From Vagococcus proximus (GTDB lineage: Bacteria > Bacillota > Bacilli > Lactobacillales > Vagococcaceae), in NCBI RefSeq assembly GCF_029143285.1, contig NZ_JAPDSH010000005.1, forward strand, positions 112,481-176,480: DNA of 64,000 nucleotides. The letters are read 5' to 3'. The position numbers and the translations under genes were made by a program. The notes beneath the pieces are model-generated. The model did no database searches. It was not told the origin of the DNA and saw only the letters and a program-made list of their open reading frames with translations. This document shows, piece after piece, positions 16,584 through 24,932 of the stretch (within the stretch, counting starts at the first letter, position 1; each line of letters starts with the position of its first letter).

Positions 16584-17705
16584 GTGAAAAAAGGGTTGTT
16601 GAGTACTGGGGGATTAGTGTTGACCATGGGTTTATTAGTGGGGTGTGGAGAGTCTAAAATTGAGAAGAACGACGCGATAGTACAAAAAACAGAACAAACG
16701 ATAACAAAAAAGAAGAAAAATGAAGTAGCATCAAGTGAGGCAGTCAACGAAACAGAGAAACAAACAGAAGCAAAAGAGACAAGTTCGGAGAAAGAAATGA
16801 CTGGAATGAATTTAGATCAGATTCAAAAAGGGGACTATACAAGTCTTGAGGGTGAGTGGAAGCAAATTGCTATTTCAATGAATCGTCATGACAGCAAAGG
16901 TGATACCTGGATGGAACCTCGAGGAGATAGTTTAACAGTAACAAAAGAGCAGTTAGAAAATGGTTACGCTAAATTAAAAGGAGAAACGTTGACTTACCGT
17001 GATCAAGAAGTCCCTATGACGTATCGAAATGACAATGGGATACTGTCAGGAGATGCAACAAGTGCATGGTCGATTAGTTTTTACCCAAAAGGTGTTCCGA
17101 TGATAAATATGGGACCAGACATGCCAGATACCATTAAAGAAGAGACAGAGCGTGTGTTTATTCGTGAAGCTGGAAATAATTTTGTACAAATTTTTGAAAA
17201 GAAATCAGAAGCTAGTAGTGAGGAAACCACGGAAATAAAAGAAGAAGGGATGACTCTATCTGCTCTAAAATCAGGTGATTTTACAAGTATTAATGGCACA
17301 TGGAAAAATAACCAAGGGGACACATTAGAAGTTAAAGATAACATTTTGACGTTCTCTAATATAGAAGGAGCCGAAGGACAATCAAAAAAAGGAACTGTTT
17401 CAGGCTTGTCATTGAATATTCCAGAATTAAATGAAGCTGCAGGAAGCCCTCAAAGCATCGATATGGGTGAAGGACGTTTGCTTTCGAAATATAAAAAAGA
17501 GTTAGTAGGGAATGAAGAGTCAGGGTTCTATTACCTATCTGGAAATATGGGAATGGCTAGATTTTATGTGGCCTTTTTGCCAAGCGGTGTGACGGGGAGA
17601 TTAACAGATGCGGAACAAAATCAAGATAAGATAGTAGCGGGTGGGTCACAAAATGATGTGACGGCAGTGTCAGGTCAAACTGTTTACTATCGACTAGATA
17701 AGTAA
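16584..17705 (+). CDS. Lipoprotein with two DUF6287-like domains
   Basis: Type II signal peptide with a lipobox ending LLVGCG (Cys21), then a Lys/Glu/Ser/Thr-rich linker of about 50 residues. Two related domains follow, each beginning alike: GMNLDQIQKGDYTSLEGEWK (about residue 73) and GMTLSALKSGDFTSINGTWK (about residue 228). This opening is what I recall for DUF6287, found in streptococcal and enterococcal lipoproteins of unknown function. GTG start at 16584 after AGGAGG. It is followed 20 bases later by a second lipoprotein gene. Confidence 0.85.
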   Translation: MKKGLLSTGGLVLTMGLLVGCGESKIEKNDAIVQKTEQTITKKKKNEVASSEAVNETEKQTEAKETSSEKEMTGMNLDQIQKGDYTSLEGEWKQIAISMNRHDSKGDTWMEPRGDSLTVTKEQLENGYAKLKGETLTYRDQEVPMTYRNDNGILSGDATSAWSISFYPKGVPMINMGPDMPDTIKEETERVFIREAGNNFVQIFEKKSEASSEETTEIKEEGMTLSALKSGDFTSINGTWKNNQGDTLEVKDNILTFSNIEGAEGQSKKGTVSGLSLNIPELNEAAGSPQSIDMGEGRLLSKYKKELVGNEESGFYYLSGNMGMARFYVAFLPSGVTGRLTDAEQNQDKIVAGGSQNDVTAVSGQTVYYRLDK

Positions 17706-17725
17706 GTGAACAGGGGGAAATACGC

Positions 17726-18568
17726 GTGAAGCGACATATTAAATTAATGGGGCTACTGGCTATGGGGGTAAGTTTAACCGCTTGTGGGACGAAAGAAGTT
17801 AAGAGTAATAAAGAAATTAAAAAAACTGAAACTGAAACTCGTGTCAAACAAACACTAGAGCAAAGTGAATCAATAGAAAAAAGTGAAAAAGTAGCAAAAA
17901 GTAAGAGTAAGGAAGAAACTCAAGAGTCGACGGTGGATTCTAAAGAATTAGAGGCAACCAGTTCAGACACTAAGTCTTTAACAAAAGAACAAGTGATGCA
18001 GTGGGTCCGTGCCGTTGTTGATGTTAATGTTAAACCTGATTCGGAAATGGCGAATTATAAGTTACGTTTTGAAGAGATGGGAAATGGTGACGGTTTAACT
18101 TATGTAGCAGTGGGACCTCCAGAAGGGGTACAGATTGATAACACGCTTGCTATTTATCGCTTAAATGGAGAAGGTAAGCTTCAACAAGCACAAGGCTTAG
18201 GACCTATGGCAGAATGGAAAACTATTTCCGAAGAGTTTATGGATACCTCAAAAATTGAGGTGATTAAAAGAGAAGCGAAGAAAGAAAAAGTTGATACGAA
18301 AAGTCTAACTAATGATCAAGCAATTGATTGGGTGAAACATTATTTAGTCCAAAATGGCGCCACTATTGAAGAACTTAATGAAGAAGTTGGATTTAAGGCA
18401 GATATGGTAGATGGCTATCTACAAGTCAGTGAATATCATCAAAATACCCCTTTTGGAAGCAGAACGCTATCATATATTTACAGAATCAATGCTGAAGGTG
18501 AATTGGAAGAAGGCTCAATCTATAATTCAGATGACTGGCATGTTATTAGTACAGAGTACATTGATTAA
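17726..18568 (+). CDS. Lipoprotein, 280 aa, with duplicated domain
   Basis: Lipobox ending SLTACG (Cys20), a long charged Ser/Glu/Lys linker, then two similar C-terminal units. The first begins SLTKEQVMQWVRAVVD (about residue 89) and the second SLTNDQAIDWVKHYLV (about residue 193); both end in a strand with W.TIS/W.VIS and a Glu/Tyr close. It is therefore an internal duplication. Function unknown; likely co-transcribed with the DUF6287 lipoprotein. GTG start after GGGGGAAA. A strong terminator follows. Confidence 0.8.
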   Translation: MKRHIKLMGLLAMGVSLTACGTKEVKSNKEIKKTETETRVKQTLEQSESIEKSEKVAKSKSKEETQESTVDSKELEATSSDTKSLTKEQVMQWVRAVVDVNVKPDSEMANYKLRFEEMGNGDGLTYVAVGPPEGVQIDNTLAIYRLNGEGKLQQAQGLGPMAEWKTISEEFMDTSKIEVIKREAKKEKVDTKSLTNDQAIDWVKHYLVQNGATIEELNEEVGFKADMVDGYLQVSEYHQNTPFGSRTLSYIYRINAEGELEEGSIYNSDDWHVISTEYID

Positions 18569-18576
18569 TCATTATT

Positions 18577-18615
18577 AAAAAGGCTTCACTCTTTTTAGAG
18601 TGAAGCCTTTTTTTT
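18577..18615 (+). terminator. Terminator after lipoprotein pair (stem shared with 19835-19872)
   Basis: 11-bp stem GGCTTCACTCT/AGAGTGAAGCC with loop TTTT at 18582-18607, followed by eight Ts. The identical stem with loop AAAA recurs at 19841-19866. Confidence 0.9.
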
Positions 18616-18773
18616 AAAGTGAAATAAGCCATTATTAGGAACTTTTTACTAAAATAAAATATGAATGTGAAAATAATATCATTAGAAAAATGTTATTTAA
18701 TTGGCTTGTTTGTTCGTTTTTTATAATGTATACTGTGTTAAATGTGAAAAAATGAACTTTAGGAGGTACAGTA

Positions 18774-19286
18774 TTGGAAGTGAAGCGTTCTAAAAAAATA
18801 GTTTTAACATCTTTTTGCATTTTAAATCAAAATGCAGTCATTTCCGGATGGGAGAGAGCAGAGGGTGCTTTTTCTTTTGTTAAAAAAATTATTGAAAAAG
18901 ATATCGGAATTATGCAATTGCCATGTCCGGAAGTAATTACTAAAGGTATGGCGCGAGGTCCGCTAAATTATGAAGATTATGATACTCCAATTCATCGAAA
19001 AAACTGCCAAGAAAGTTTAATGCCAACTTATAGGCAGATAGAAGAATTTATTAAGGAAGGGTATGACATTATTGGTATTATTGGAGTTTATAATAGTCCG
19101 AATTGTTCAATCACTGGTAAACAAGGCGTGTTTATGGAAGAATTTTTATCCGAGTGTCGTAAAAGAGAGTGGGAATTCCCTAATATTGAAGTACCAGATT
19201 ATACTACAGAATCGGAGTTTACGATGTTCATAAGCAGGTTGGATAAATTTTTAGAGGGAGAGTGTAAAGATTGTGAGAGTAAATAA
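18774..19286 (+). CDS. TudS-related putative desulfidase (CD3072-like)
   Basis: A 170-residue protein of the TudS/DUF523-related group. TudS uses a 4Fe-4S cluster held by three cysteines to remove sulfur from thiouracil. Three well-placed cysteines are seen here: Cys15 (SFC), Cys51 (LPCPE) and Cys111 (SPNCS). The paired downstream ECF S-component recalls Clostridioides CD3072-CD3073. TTG start at 18774, seven bases after AGGAGG. It overlaps the next gene by 14 bases. Substrate unknown; a thiolated base or related compound is inferred. Confidence 0.78.
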   Translation: MEVKRSKKIVLTSFCILNQNAVISGWERAEGAFSFVKKIIEKDIGIMQLPCPEVITKGMARGPLNYEDYDTPIHRKNCQESLMPTYRQIEEFIKEGYDIIGIIGVYNSPNCSITGKQGVFMEEFLSECRKREWEFPNIEVPDYTTESEFTMFISRLDKFLEGECKDCESK

Positions 19287-19833
19287 AACGTTAATGATTA
19301 CCTATTGTGCAATAGGTGTAGCTTTAAATGTTATTTTAGGCGAAGCTGCAAGTATGTTGAATATTCCATTATTATTCTTGGATACGATTGGAACGATTTT
19401 TATTTCAGCTATGTTTGGTATACCTTATGGAATTATGACGGGCGTCTCTACTAACTTATTGATGGGGTTAATCTCTGGAATAACGGCTGTTCCTTTTGCA
19501 TTGGTGAGTATAGCAGTAGCAATAATTGTAGGAGGAATGACGCGTAACGGTCTGACTTTAAAAAAATCTATTGTGATCGGAATTGTTTTAGCAGTGGTAT
19601 GCCCCTTGATAGGGACACCCATTCGAATAGCTTTGTTTGGAGGATTAACAGGTTCAGGAACGGACGTAATCATTGTAGCATTGAGAGCTGCTGGAAAAGA
19701 GCTCTTTACCTCAACATTTATTGGAGCCATATCAGCAAATATTGTAGATAAAATTATCTCATGTATGCTTGTTTACTACATGATTCAACAGCCAATATTT
19801 AAAAAAGTTAGAGGGTATCGTTTGAATAGTTAA
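19273..19833 (+). CDS. Putative ECF transporter S component (CD3073-like)
   Basis: A 186-residue integral membrane protein with about six hydrophobic segments. It has the short N-terminal TYCAIGVALNVILG and the A-rich helices usual for substrate-binding S components of energy-coupling-factor importers, which rely on a shared EcfAAT module elsewhere. Start is GTG 19273 inside the TudS-like gene, indicating translational coupling. The two probably take up and process the same compound. Confidence 0.78.
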   Translation: MRVNKTLMITYCAIGVALNVILGEAASMLNIPLLFLDTIGTIFISAMFGIPYGIMTGVSTNLLMGLISGITAVPFALVSIAVAIIVGGMTRNGLTLKKSIVIGIVLAVVCPLIGTPIRIALFGGLTGSGTDVIIVALRAAGKELFTSTFIGAISANIVDKIISCMLVYYMIQQPIFKKVRGYRLNS

Positions 19834-19834
19834 T

Positions 19835-19872
19835 AAAAAAGGCTTCACTCTAAAAAGAGTGAAGCCTTTTTT
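19835..19872. terminator. Bidirectional terminator (stem shared with 18577-18615)
   Basis: 11-bp stem GGCTTCACTCT/AGAGTGAAGCC with loop AAAA at 19841-19866, A-run before and T-run after. It ends both the ECF gene and the convergent YjiH-like gene. Confidence 0.9.
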
Positions 19873-19873
19873 A

Positions 19874-21205
19874 TTAATACAAGATCTTAACAAAGATAAT
19901 AACGAATGGTAATGCAATCAAGGTACGTTCAATGAAAATAATAATGACATCAGAGAATTTTTTAACCACATTACATGATGTCAATAATGTTGCAATTTCT
20001 GACATAAAAATAAGTTGTAAGATACTCATCATCGCAACAATTGTTTTACTTTCAATTGAAACAATATCTTTTCCTAAAATAACAGGTAAGTAGTTGTCAG
20101 CAAAACCTGACATAATCGCACTAGCCGTTAGGTGGGCGTCTTCTACATGAGCTAAGTTAAGAATAGCTTCAACAGGTAGTGAAATCCAACCTAGAACGGG
20201 TGTATATAATGAAATAGCTAAAGCTGCTGTTCCCCAAAAGATAATGATAGGTGTTAACCAAAAAACATAGAATAACATGTTATCAATTTTTGATGTAAAG
20301 TTTTTTAGAGTTAATGTATTTGCACGGTCGCTTGCACTAGTGACAGCTTTTTTTAAGCGACCAGTTCGTTCGTCAACAACCTGTTCTTTTTTAGGACTGC
20401 CATCAACGTAAACATCTGGGTAATTTTTAATTGGTGGAATACGCACACCAATAAATCCTAAGATAACACCAATTAACGTAATACCAAGGAAAATGGCACC
20501 GAATGAATCCATTACACCAAGAACTGAGCAGACTAAGACAACCCAACCAATACTAGACGTTGAAAATTGACTGCCAATAACAGCAGCTTCTCTTACCGTG
20601 AAATAGCCTTTTTCAAAAAGTTCTTGTGTCCCAATAATCGCAGCATTACCTGGGCCAACCCATGCACTGATGATATTAACTGCACAGATTTCTGATACTT
20701 TGAAGATAGGTTTGACGATAAATCCTATAAGTGATCCGATAAATTCCATTGCACCAAATTCTAAGATAAAAGTTTGGAAAAGTAACATAACAGGAACTAA
20801 GACCCCTAATTGTGTAGCTAAATCTAACATCGCACCACCTGTATCAGGTGAAATTAGAAATTCTGGACCGATTTTGAAATAGCAAGCTAATGTAATAGCA
20901 GCACCGAATAAACGGTTAATCGTATAAAAACGTGTTGTAGAGAAAAGTTTTTTTGTTAAACGGTTCTCAGAGATAAAGCTATTAGGTTTTACCTGATCGA
21001 AAAGAGCAAGTAGGGCACTAGCAACAACTGCTAGAACTAATAGTAATTGTAATGGGCCATGGAAAGCATTAATAAATAATTTTAAATAATAGAAAAGAAC
21101 TGTATCCACACCATTTGAGAACTTAAAGGGAATCAAAACTAAGAAGATTCCCAAGAAAGTCCCAATTAAAAATTTAATAAAGCCGACTGTTTTGTTAGTT
21201 GTCAT
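19874..21205 (-). CDS. YjiH-type membrane protein with nucleoside-recognition (Gate) domains
   Basis: A 443-residue polytopic membrane protein with 10 or more hydrophobic segments. The segment MEFIGSLIGFIVKPIFK followed by AWVGPGNAAIIGTQELFEKG matches the Gate/nucleoside-recognition fold of YjiH and spore-maturation-type proteins. A C-terminal repeat (ASAIMSGFADNYLPVI) mirrors it. Transport substrate unknown. It lies eight bases downstream of the 2-hydroxyacid dehydrogenase gene and is probably co-transcribed with it, so it may import that enzyme's substrate. Confidence 0.8.
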   Translation of the reverse strand: MTTNKTVGFIKFLIGTFLGIFLVLIPFKFSNGVDTVLFYYLKLFINAFHGPLQLLLVLAVVASALLALFDQVKPNSFISENRLTKKLFSTTRFYTINRLFGAAITLACYFKIGPEFLISPDTGGAMLDLATQLGVLVPVMLLFQTFILEFGAMEFIGSLIGFIVKPIFKVSEICAVNIISAWVGPGNAAIIGTQELFEKGYFTVREAAVIGSQFSTSSIGWVVLVCSVLGVMDSFGAIFLGITLIGVILGFIGVRIPPIKNYPDVYVDGSPKKEQVVDERTGRLKKAVTSASDRANTLTLKNFTSKIDNMLFYVFWLTPIIIFWGTAALAISLYTPVLGWISLPVEAILNLAHVEDAHLTASAIMSGFADNYLPVILGKDIVSIESKTIVAMMSILQLIFMSEIATLLTSCNVVKKFSDVIIIFIERTLIALPFVIIFVKILY

Positions 21206-21213
21206 GATGGCAC

Positions 21214-22131
21214 CTACAATTCTATTTGACTGGCAACATGTTTGATGTTGGCGTAAGAGTCATCGAATTTTTTTTGTTCATCAGCTGTACAGTTAAGTTT
21301 AACTTGTCTAGCTACACCGTTGCGGTTAATAACGGCAGGATAACTAATATAAGTTTCTTCAGTGAACGGTTGTGAAACGGGTAGAATTGTATTTTCATTG
21401 CGAGCAATAGCTTGAACCACACGTTCGATAGCAAGGGCTACGCAGTAACAGTTAGGTCCTTTCATTTCCCAAACATCAAAAGCGGTGTCTTTTACTTCTT
21501 GTGCTAAAGCTGTTTTGTAATCGTCATCTAAAGTAAGACCATTTTGTTTAACATACTCATCAAATGGAATTCCCTTAATTGTTGTTTGGCTCCAAGCAAC
21601 AACTTGAGAATCGCCATGTTCTCCGATAACTAATCCGTTAATGTCAGTTTGAGCAATATCTAGATCTCTACCTAATAAGTAGTTTAGACGAGCTGAATCT
21701 AGAGTAGTCCCTAATCCGATGACACGAGTAGGGTCCCAACCTGAGATTTGTTGAGCAAAGTAAGTTAAAATATCTACGGGGTTGCTAACCATTAAAATTA
21801 AACCATTTTGGCTATTCTCAGTAATTTGAGGAATAATTGATTTTAAGATGTTTGCATTTTTTTGAAGTGGGACTAAGCGAGATTCGCCGATAACTTCAGG
21901 AACACCAACTGTAATAATAATAATATCTGAGTCCGTCGTTAACTCGTAGCCACCTGCATTTATTTTAACTGGATGAGATAAAGACAGACCATGGAGAATA
22001 TCAAGGGCAACCCCCTGTGCTCTACGCTCATCTAAATCAACTATAGTGATTTCATTCACAAAAGTAGCTTTAGCTAATGAGAAAGCTGTTGTTGCCCCTA
22101 CCTGTCCTGCACCAATAATACTTATTTTCAT
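21214..22131 (-). CDS. L-lactate/malate dehydrogenase superfamily 2-hydroxyacid dehydrogenase
   Basis: A 305-residue NAD-dependent dehydrogenase: Rossmann GAGQVG at 7-12, Asp32-type acidic residue in VDLDE, and the catalytic set Asp145, Arg148 and His172 (GEHGDS). Arg85 matches the loop arginine of lactate dehydrogenase. The specificity position just before it (Gln in LDH, Arg in MDH) reads PEVIGESR, so it appears to be Glu79. Neither plain lactate nor malate is therefore assured. It is the first gene of a unit with the YjiH-like protein, divergent from an IclR regulator. Confidence 0.8.
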   Translation of the reverse strand: MKISIIGAGQVGATTAFSLAKATFVNEITIVDLDERRAQGVALDILHGLSLSHPVKINAGGYELTTDSDIIIITVGVPEVIGESRLVPLQKNANILKSIIPQITENSQNGLILMVSNPVDILTYFAQQISGWDPTRVIGLGTTLDSARLNYLLGRDLDIAQTDINGLVIGEHGDSQVVAWSQTTIKGIPFDEYVKQNGLTLDDDYKTALAQEVKDTAFDVWEMKGPNCYCVALAIERVVQAIARNENTILPVSQPFTEETYISYPAVINRNGVARQVKLNCTADEQKKFDDSYANIKHVASQIEL

Positions 22132-22158
22132 AATCTAACCTCTCCTTTTATAAAATGT

Positions 22159-22170
22159 GGAACATGTTCC
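22159..22170. promoter_or_regulatory. Palindromic operator candidate (IclR)
   Basis: A perfect 12-bp palindrome GGAACATGTTCC lies 28 bases upstream of the dehydrogenase start, between it and the divergent IclR gene. On the minus strand a TATAAT lies about 20 bases upstream of it, so a bound protein would block transcription of the dehydrogenase-YjiH unit. Confidence 0.6.
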
Positions 22171-22278
22171 GATTTGAATGTTACACTAGATTATATAAAA
22201 AGGCAACACTTTGTGTGGAAATTAACAAACGAAAATATGATACAATAATAATAAAGAATACGGTAAAAGGAGTAGCTT

Positions 22279-23019
22279 ATGACAAAAAGTCCTATTATTA
22301 AAAATATAACGGATGCATTTGAAATTTTAGATTTATTGAATAACCATCAAGAAATGGGCGTTACAGAAATTACTGAACGCACAGGTTTATCTAAAACGAC
22401 GGTTTTTAGATTGATTAAATCATTAGAAGCAGTTCATGCTATTAAACAAAAACCTGATCAAAAATATATTTTGGATTATCAAATTGCCAAGTATGCCCAA
22501 AATGCTGGGAAAAGTGACCAACTATCAAATTTAGCAGAACCTTTCATGAAAGAAATCAGAGAACAAACAGGTGAGAGTGTCAATTTGGGTGTAGAGTACG
22601 AGGATGAAGTTTTAATTATCAATACAATCGAGGGTGAGTTTTATCAGCTTCAGACTACACTATTACCTGTTAGTCCGTTATATTGTTCGGGAATGGGAAA
22701 GTTATTCTTAAGTCAGTGGTCGGACAACGATTTGGAAGCCTATTTTAAAACAGTCAGAGCACGTACCGTTAATACATTGACAGATGTGGCTAACTTTAAA
22801 AAGGAGCAACAACAAATTAAAGTAGAGAATATCGCAGTGGATAATGAAGAATATGAATATGGTTTATCATGTTATGCAGTGCCGATTTATAATAAAAATC
22901 AAAAGTTAGTTTGTTCTTTAAGTGTGTCTGGTCCGACTAGTCGCCTGAAGAGTAAAGGGATAGATAAATTAGTTAAGGTTCTAAAGGAACAAGCCGCGTT
23001 GTTCCAGCAAGTTATATAA
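22279..23019 (+). CDS. IclR family transcriptional regulator
   Basis: A 246-residue IclR-type regulator: winged helix at 10-65 (EILDLLNNHQEMGVTEITER, TGLSKTTVFRLIKSLE) and a C-terminal effector domain with GESVNLGVEYEDEVLII, PLYCSGMGKLFL and YGLSCYAVPIY. These proteins bind small acids such as glyoxylate or aromatic acids. Divergent placement with a palindrome between suggests it controls the dehydrogenase and YjiH genes. AAAGGAG precedes the ATG. Confidence 0.9.
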   Translation: MTKSPIIKNITDAFEILDLLNNHQEMGVTEITERTGLSKTTVFRLIKSLEAVHAIKQKPDQKYILDYQIAKYAQNAGKSDQLSNLAEPFMKEIREQTGESVNLGVEYEDEVLIINTIEGEFYQLQTTLLPVSPLYCSGMGKLFLSQWSDNDLEAYFKTVRARTVNTLTDVANFKKEQQQIKVENIAVDNEEYEYGLSCYAVPIYNKNQKLVCSLSVSGPTSRLKSKGIDKLVKVLKEQAALFQQVI

Positions 23020-23058
23020 AAAAAGTGATAACCATCGTACCGGGTTATCACTTTTTTT
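23018..23058 (+). terminator. Terminator after IclR gene
   Basis: AAAAAGTGATAACC pairs with GGTTATCACTTTTT around an eight-base loop, followed by Ts. Confidence 0.9.
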
Positions 23059-23107
23059 ATATAACTAACTCAACTGTGTCGGTAGTAACCAATGATTTAT
23101 CTTGAAG

Positions 23108-23149
23108 ACAAACACATTGTTCTTTTGAATGAGGTGTTTGTTTTTTTTA
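23108..23149. terminator. Second hairpin with T-run
   Basis: ACAAACACATT and AATGAGGTGTTTGT pair with a short bulge, followed by eight Ts. It may be the terminator of a lost gene. Confidence 0.5.
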
Positions 23150-23178
23150 TAGTTAGAGAAGCGAAAGTAATTCTAAAT

Positions 23179-23499
23179 TCATGTGCATTTTTTGTTTCCT
23201 ATAGCATTAGTATATCGTAAGTCTTGACATTCTTTTGCTATTTCAAATAATTGCTTACTTATTTGCTTTCGAATCTCTTCGGGCTTATCCAAAGATACTT
23301 TCCATAAATGACTCGCAATAACTTTAGTTTTATTGCCTGATTGTTATATTTGCTAAGTAGTGGGGAAGTTGAATAGTTTATATTTTTTAAGTTAGGGCAA
23401 ATATGCTGGTCAAAATATTCGGTATAGACGTAATCATTTTTATTGAAAAAACTTTCTTTGTTATGGAGTGTTTATAAGGTGAAACAGGTTTTTCATCAT
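23179..23499 (-). pseudogene. Frameshifted remnant of a small gene
   Basis: A ribosome site (AAAAGGAGC at 23508-23518) and ATG at 23499 remain, but the frame stops after 12 codons. Coding-like sequence continues in other frames: KESFFNKNDYVYTEYFDQHI and ICPNLKNINYSTSPLLSKYN, then, shifted again, KTKVIASHLWKVSLDKPEEI to a TGA at 23179. At least two frameshifts are needed. I do not recognise the protein. The 490-base gap between the IclR terminator and the serine hydrolase gene is otherwise without a gene. Confidence 0.6.
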
Positions 23500-23548
23500 T
23501 TAAATCAGCTCCTTTTATCGATTCTACTGATAAAAGCAGTCAAAGTTT

Positions 23549-24772
23549 TTATTTATTCGCTGTTATTTTATTAAATAGTCCTTGAATTATTTTTTTTGTA
23601 GGGTGGTTTTTATTATAAGAATTACTTAAAAATATAATACCATTTTCACCATCTGACGTGAAATAAGCAGAGGATTCATAGCCTTTAAGGATGCCGTGAG
23701 AATAAAAATAACCATCATTATGGTAGACACCACTTGCATAAGTATAAAAGTAGTTTTGCGGTTGATTGGTCCATAATGTCTTTAGATTATTTTTTTTAAG
23801 AAGTTCTCCATTTATTAATTTTTTAAAATAAGTAAGTAAATCTAATGTCGAGGTATACATATTTCCAGTCCCAATTTCGGCAGTATAATATTGTTTTAGA
23901 ATAGTGCTTACTTTTTTATAAGGCGAGCGGATTGTACCATAGTATGCTGTTGTTTTGTTAGGCAAGGTATTAAAGGTAGTGTAGAACCCTGTTTGTTTTA
24001 AATTTAAAGGTTGTAAAATGGCTTCTTCAATAAAGTCTTCGTAAGATTCATAAGTTAATTTGCTTATGATTCCTGCAAGTAAATTATAGTTAACAGCTGA
24101 ATAATGCCATTTTAAAGAAGGTTCTTTATAACGAATATGAGTTATTATCTCGGCTAAAGCTTCTTCTTCATTGAGTGCTTTTTTTGGATAAGAGTCTACA
24201 ACTAACCCGCTAGTCATGTCTAAAAGTTGTCTAATTGTAATCGTGTCACTATTAGGTATGTCGGGATAGAAGGTAGATAATGGAGTCGTGAGAGAAAGTT
24301 TATCATTTTCGACTAATAACATAATGGCAGTAGCAGTAAATGTTTTTTGGATAGAAGCAATCATAAATTCAGAGTCAGCCGTGTTTTTCTTTTTTAGTTC
24401 TTTATTAGAGTAGTTGAGACCTTCGTTTAAAAAAAGATGATTATTTTTAATGGCGAGAACAGTTCCGCTTGTATTTTCATGAGTTAATGTGTCTATAATT
24501 TCTTTTTTTAAATCAGGGTAATCAGTTGTTAAAGAGTTATCAATTGGCGTGTTAGCATTGCTAACGCCAGAAGGTGATGTCGATTGCTTTAATTGGTTGT
24601 TTTCAGTCTTTAGAGATTTAATATCATGATGTAATTGAGAGAGTTTTATATCATAATGATGGCGTTGCTTCTCTAAAAGGAGTTTACCTACTAAAAAAAT
24701 AACTAGCATAAATAAAAGAAAAATAACAATTAATTTTCTTTTTGAAAAAAGTATAGTTTCTCGTTGTTTCAT
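23549..24772 (-). CDS. Membrane-anchored serine beta-lactamase-like hydrolase (class C/PBP4* type)
   Basis: A 407-residue protein with an N-terminal membrane anchor (about residues 13-33), a short coiled coil (about 36-63) and an extracellular beta-lactamase-fold domain. The SxxK motif is SIQK (Ser140, Lys143), the second motif is YSAVNYN with Tyr as base, and the third is SHGIL in place of KTG, as in D-Ala-D-Ala carboxypeptidase or esterase-like members. It likely acts on cell-wall peptides or related substrates rather than antibiotics. Start 24772 follows AAAGGTGAG; the upstream in-frame TTG is less likely. Confidence 0.83.
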   Translation of the reverse strand: MKQRETILFSKRKLIVIFLLFMLVIFLVGKLLLEKQRHHYDIKLSQLHHDIKSLKTENNQLKQSTSPSGVSNANTPIDNSLTTDYPDLKKEIIDTLTHENTSGTVLAIKNNHLFLNEGLNYSNKELKKKNTADSEFMIASIQKTFTATAIMLLVENDKLSLTTPLSTFYPDIPNSDTITIRQLLDMTSGLVVDSYPKKALNEEEALAEIITHIRYKEPSLKWHYSAVNYNLLAGIISKLTYESYEDFIEEAILQPLNLKQTGFYTTFNTLPNKTTAYYGTIRSPYKKVSTILKQYYTAEIGTGNMYTSTLDLLTYFKKLINGELLKKNNLKTLWTNQPQNYFYTYASGVYHNDGYFYSHGILKGYESSAYFTSDGENGIIFLSNSYNKNHPTKKIIQGLFNKITANK

Positions 24773-24890
24773 AAGCTCACCTTTCAAAATGACTTTTTTA
24801 TAGTTATATCATAAAAAAATGAGTAAAATGAGTTGTTTTTTCTTATTTTTTATTTAATTTTAGTCAGAGATTTTCTTGAAGAGTTCAATT

Positions 24891-24932
24891 AAAAAAGGTG
24901 TGACATCTTATTAGGATGTCACACCTTTTTTA
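24891..24932. terminator. Terminator of the WYL regulator gene
   Basis: AAAAAAGGTGTGACATC pairs with GATGTCACACCTTTTTT around a short loop; the tail overlaps the stop codon of the minus-strand gene. Confidence 0.85.
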
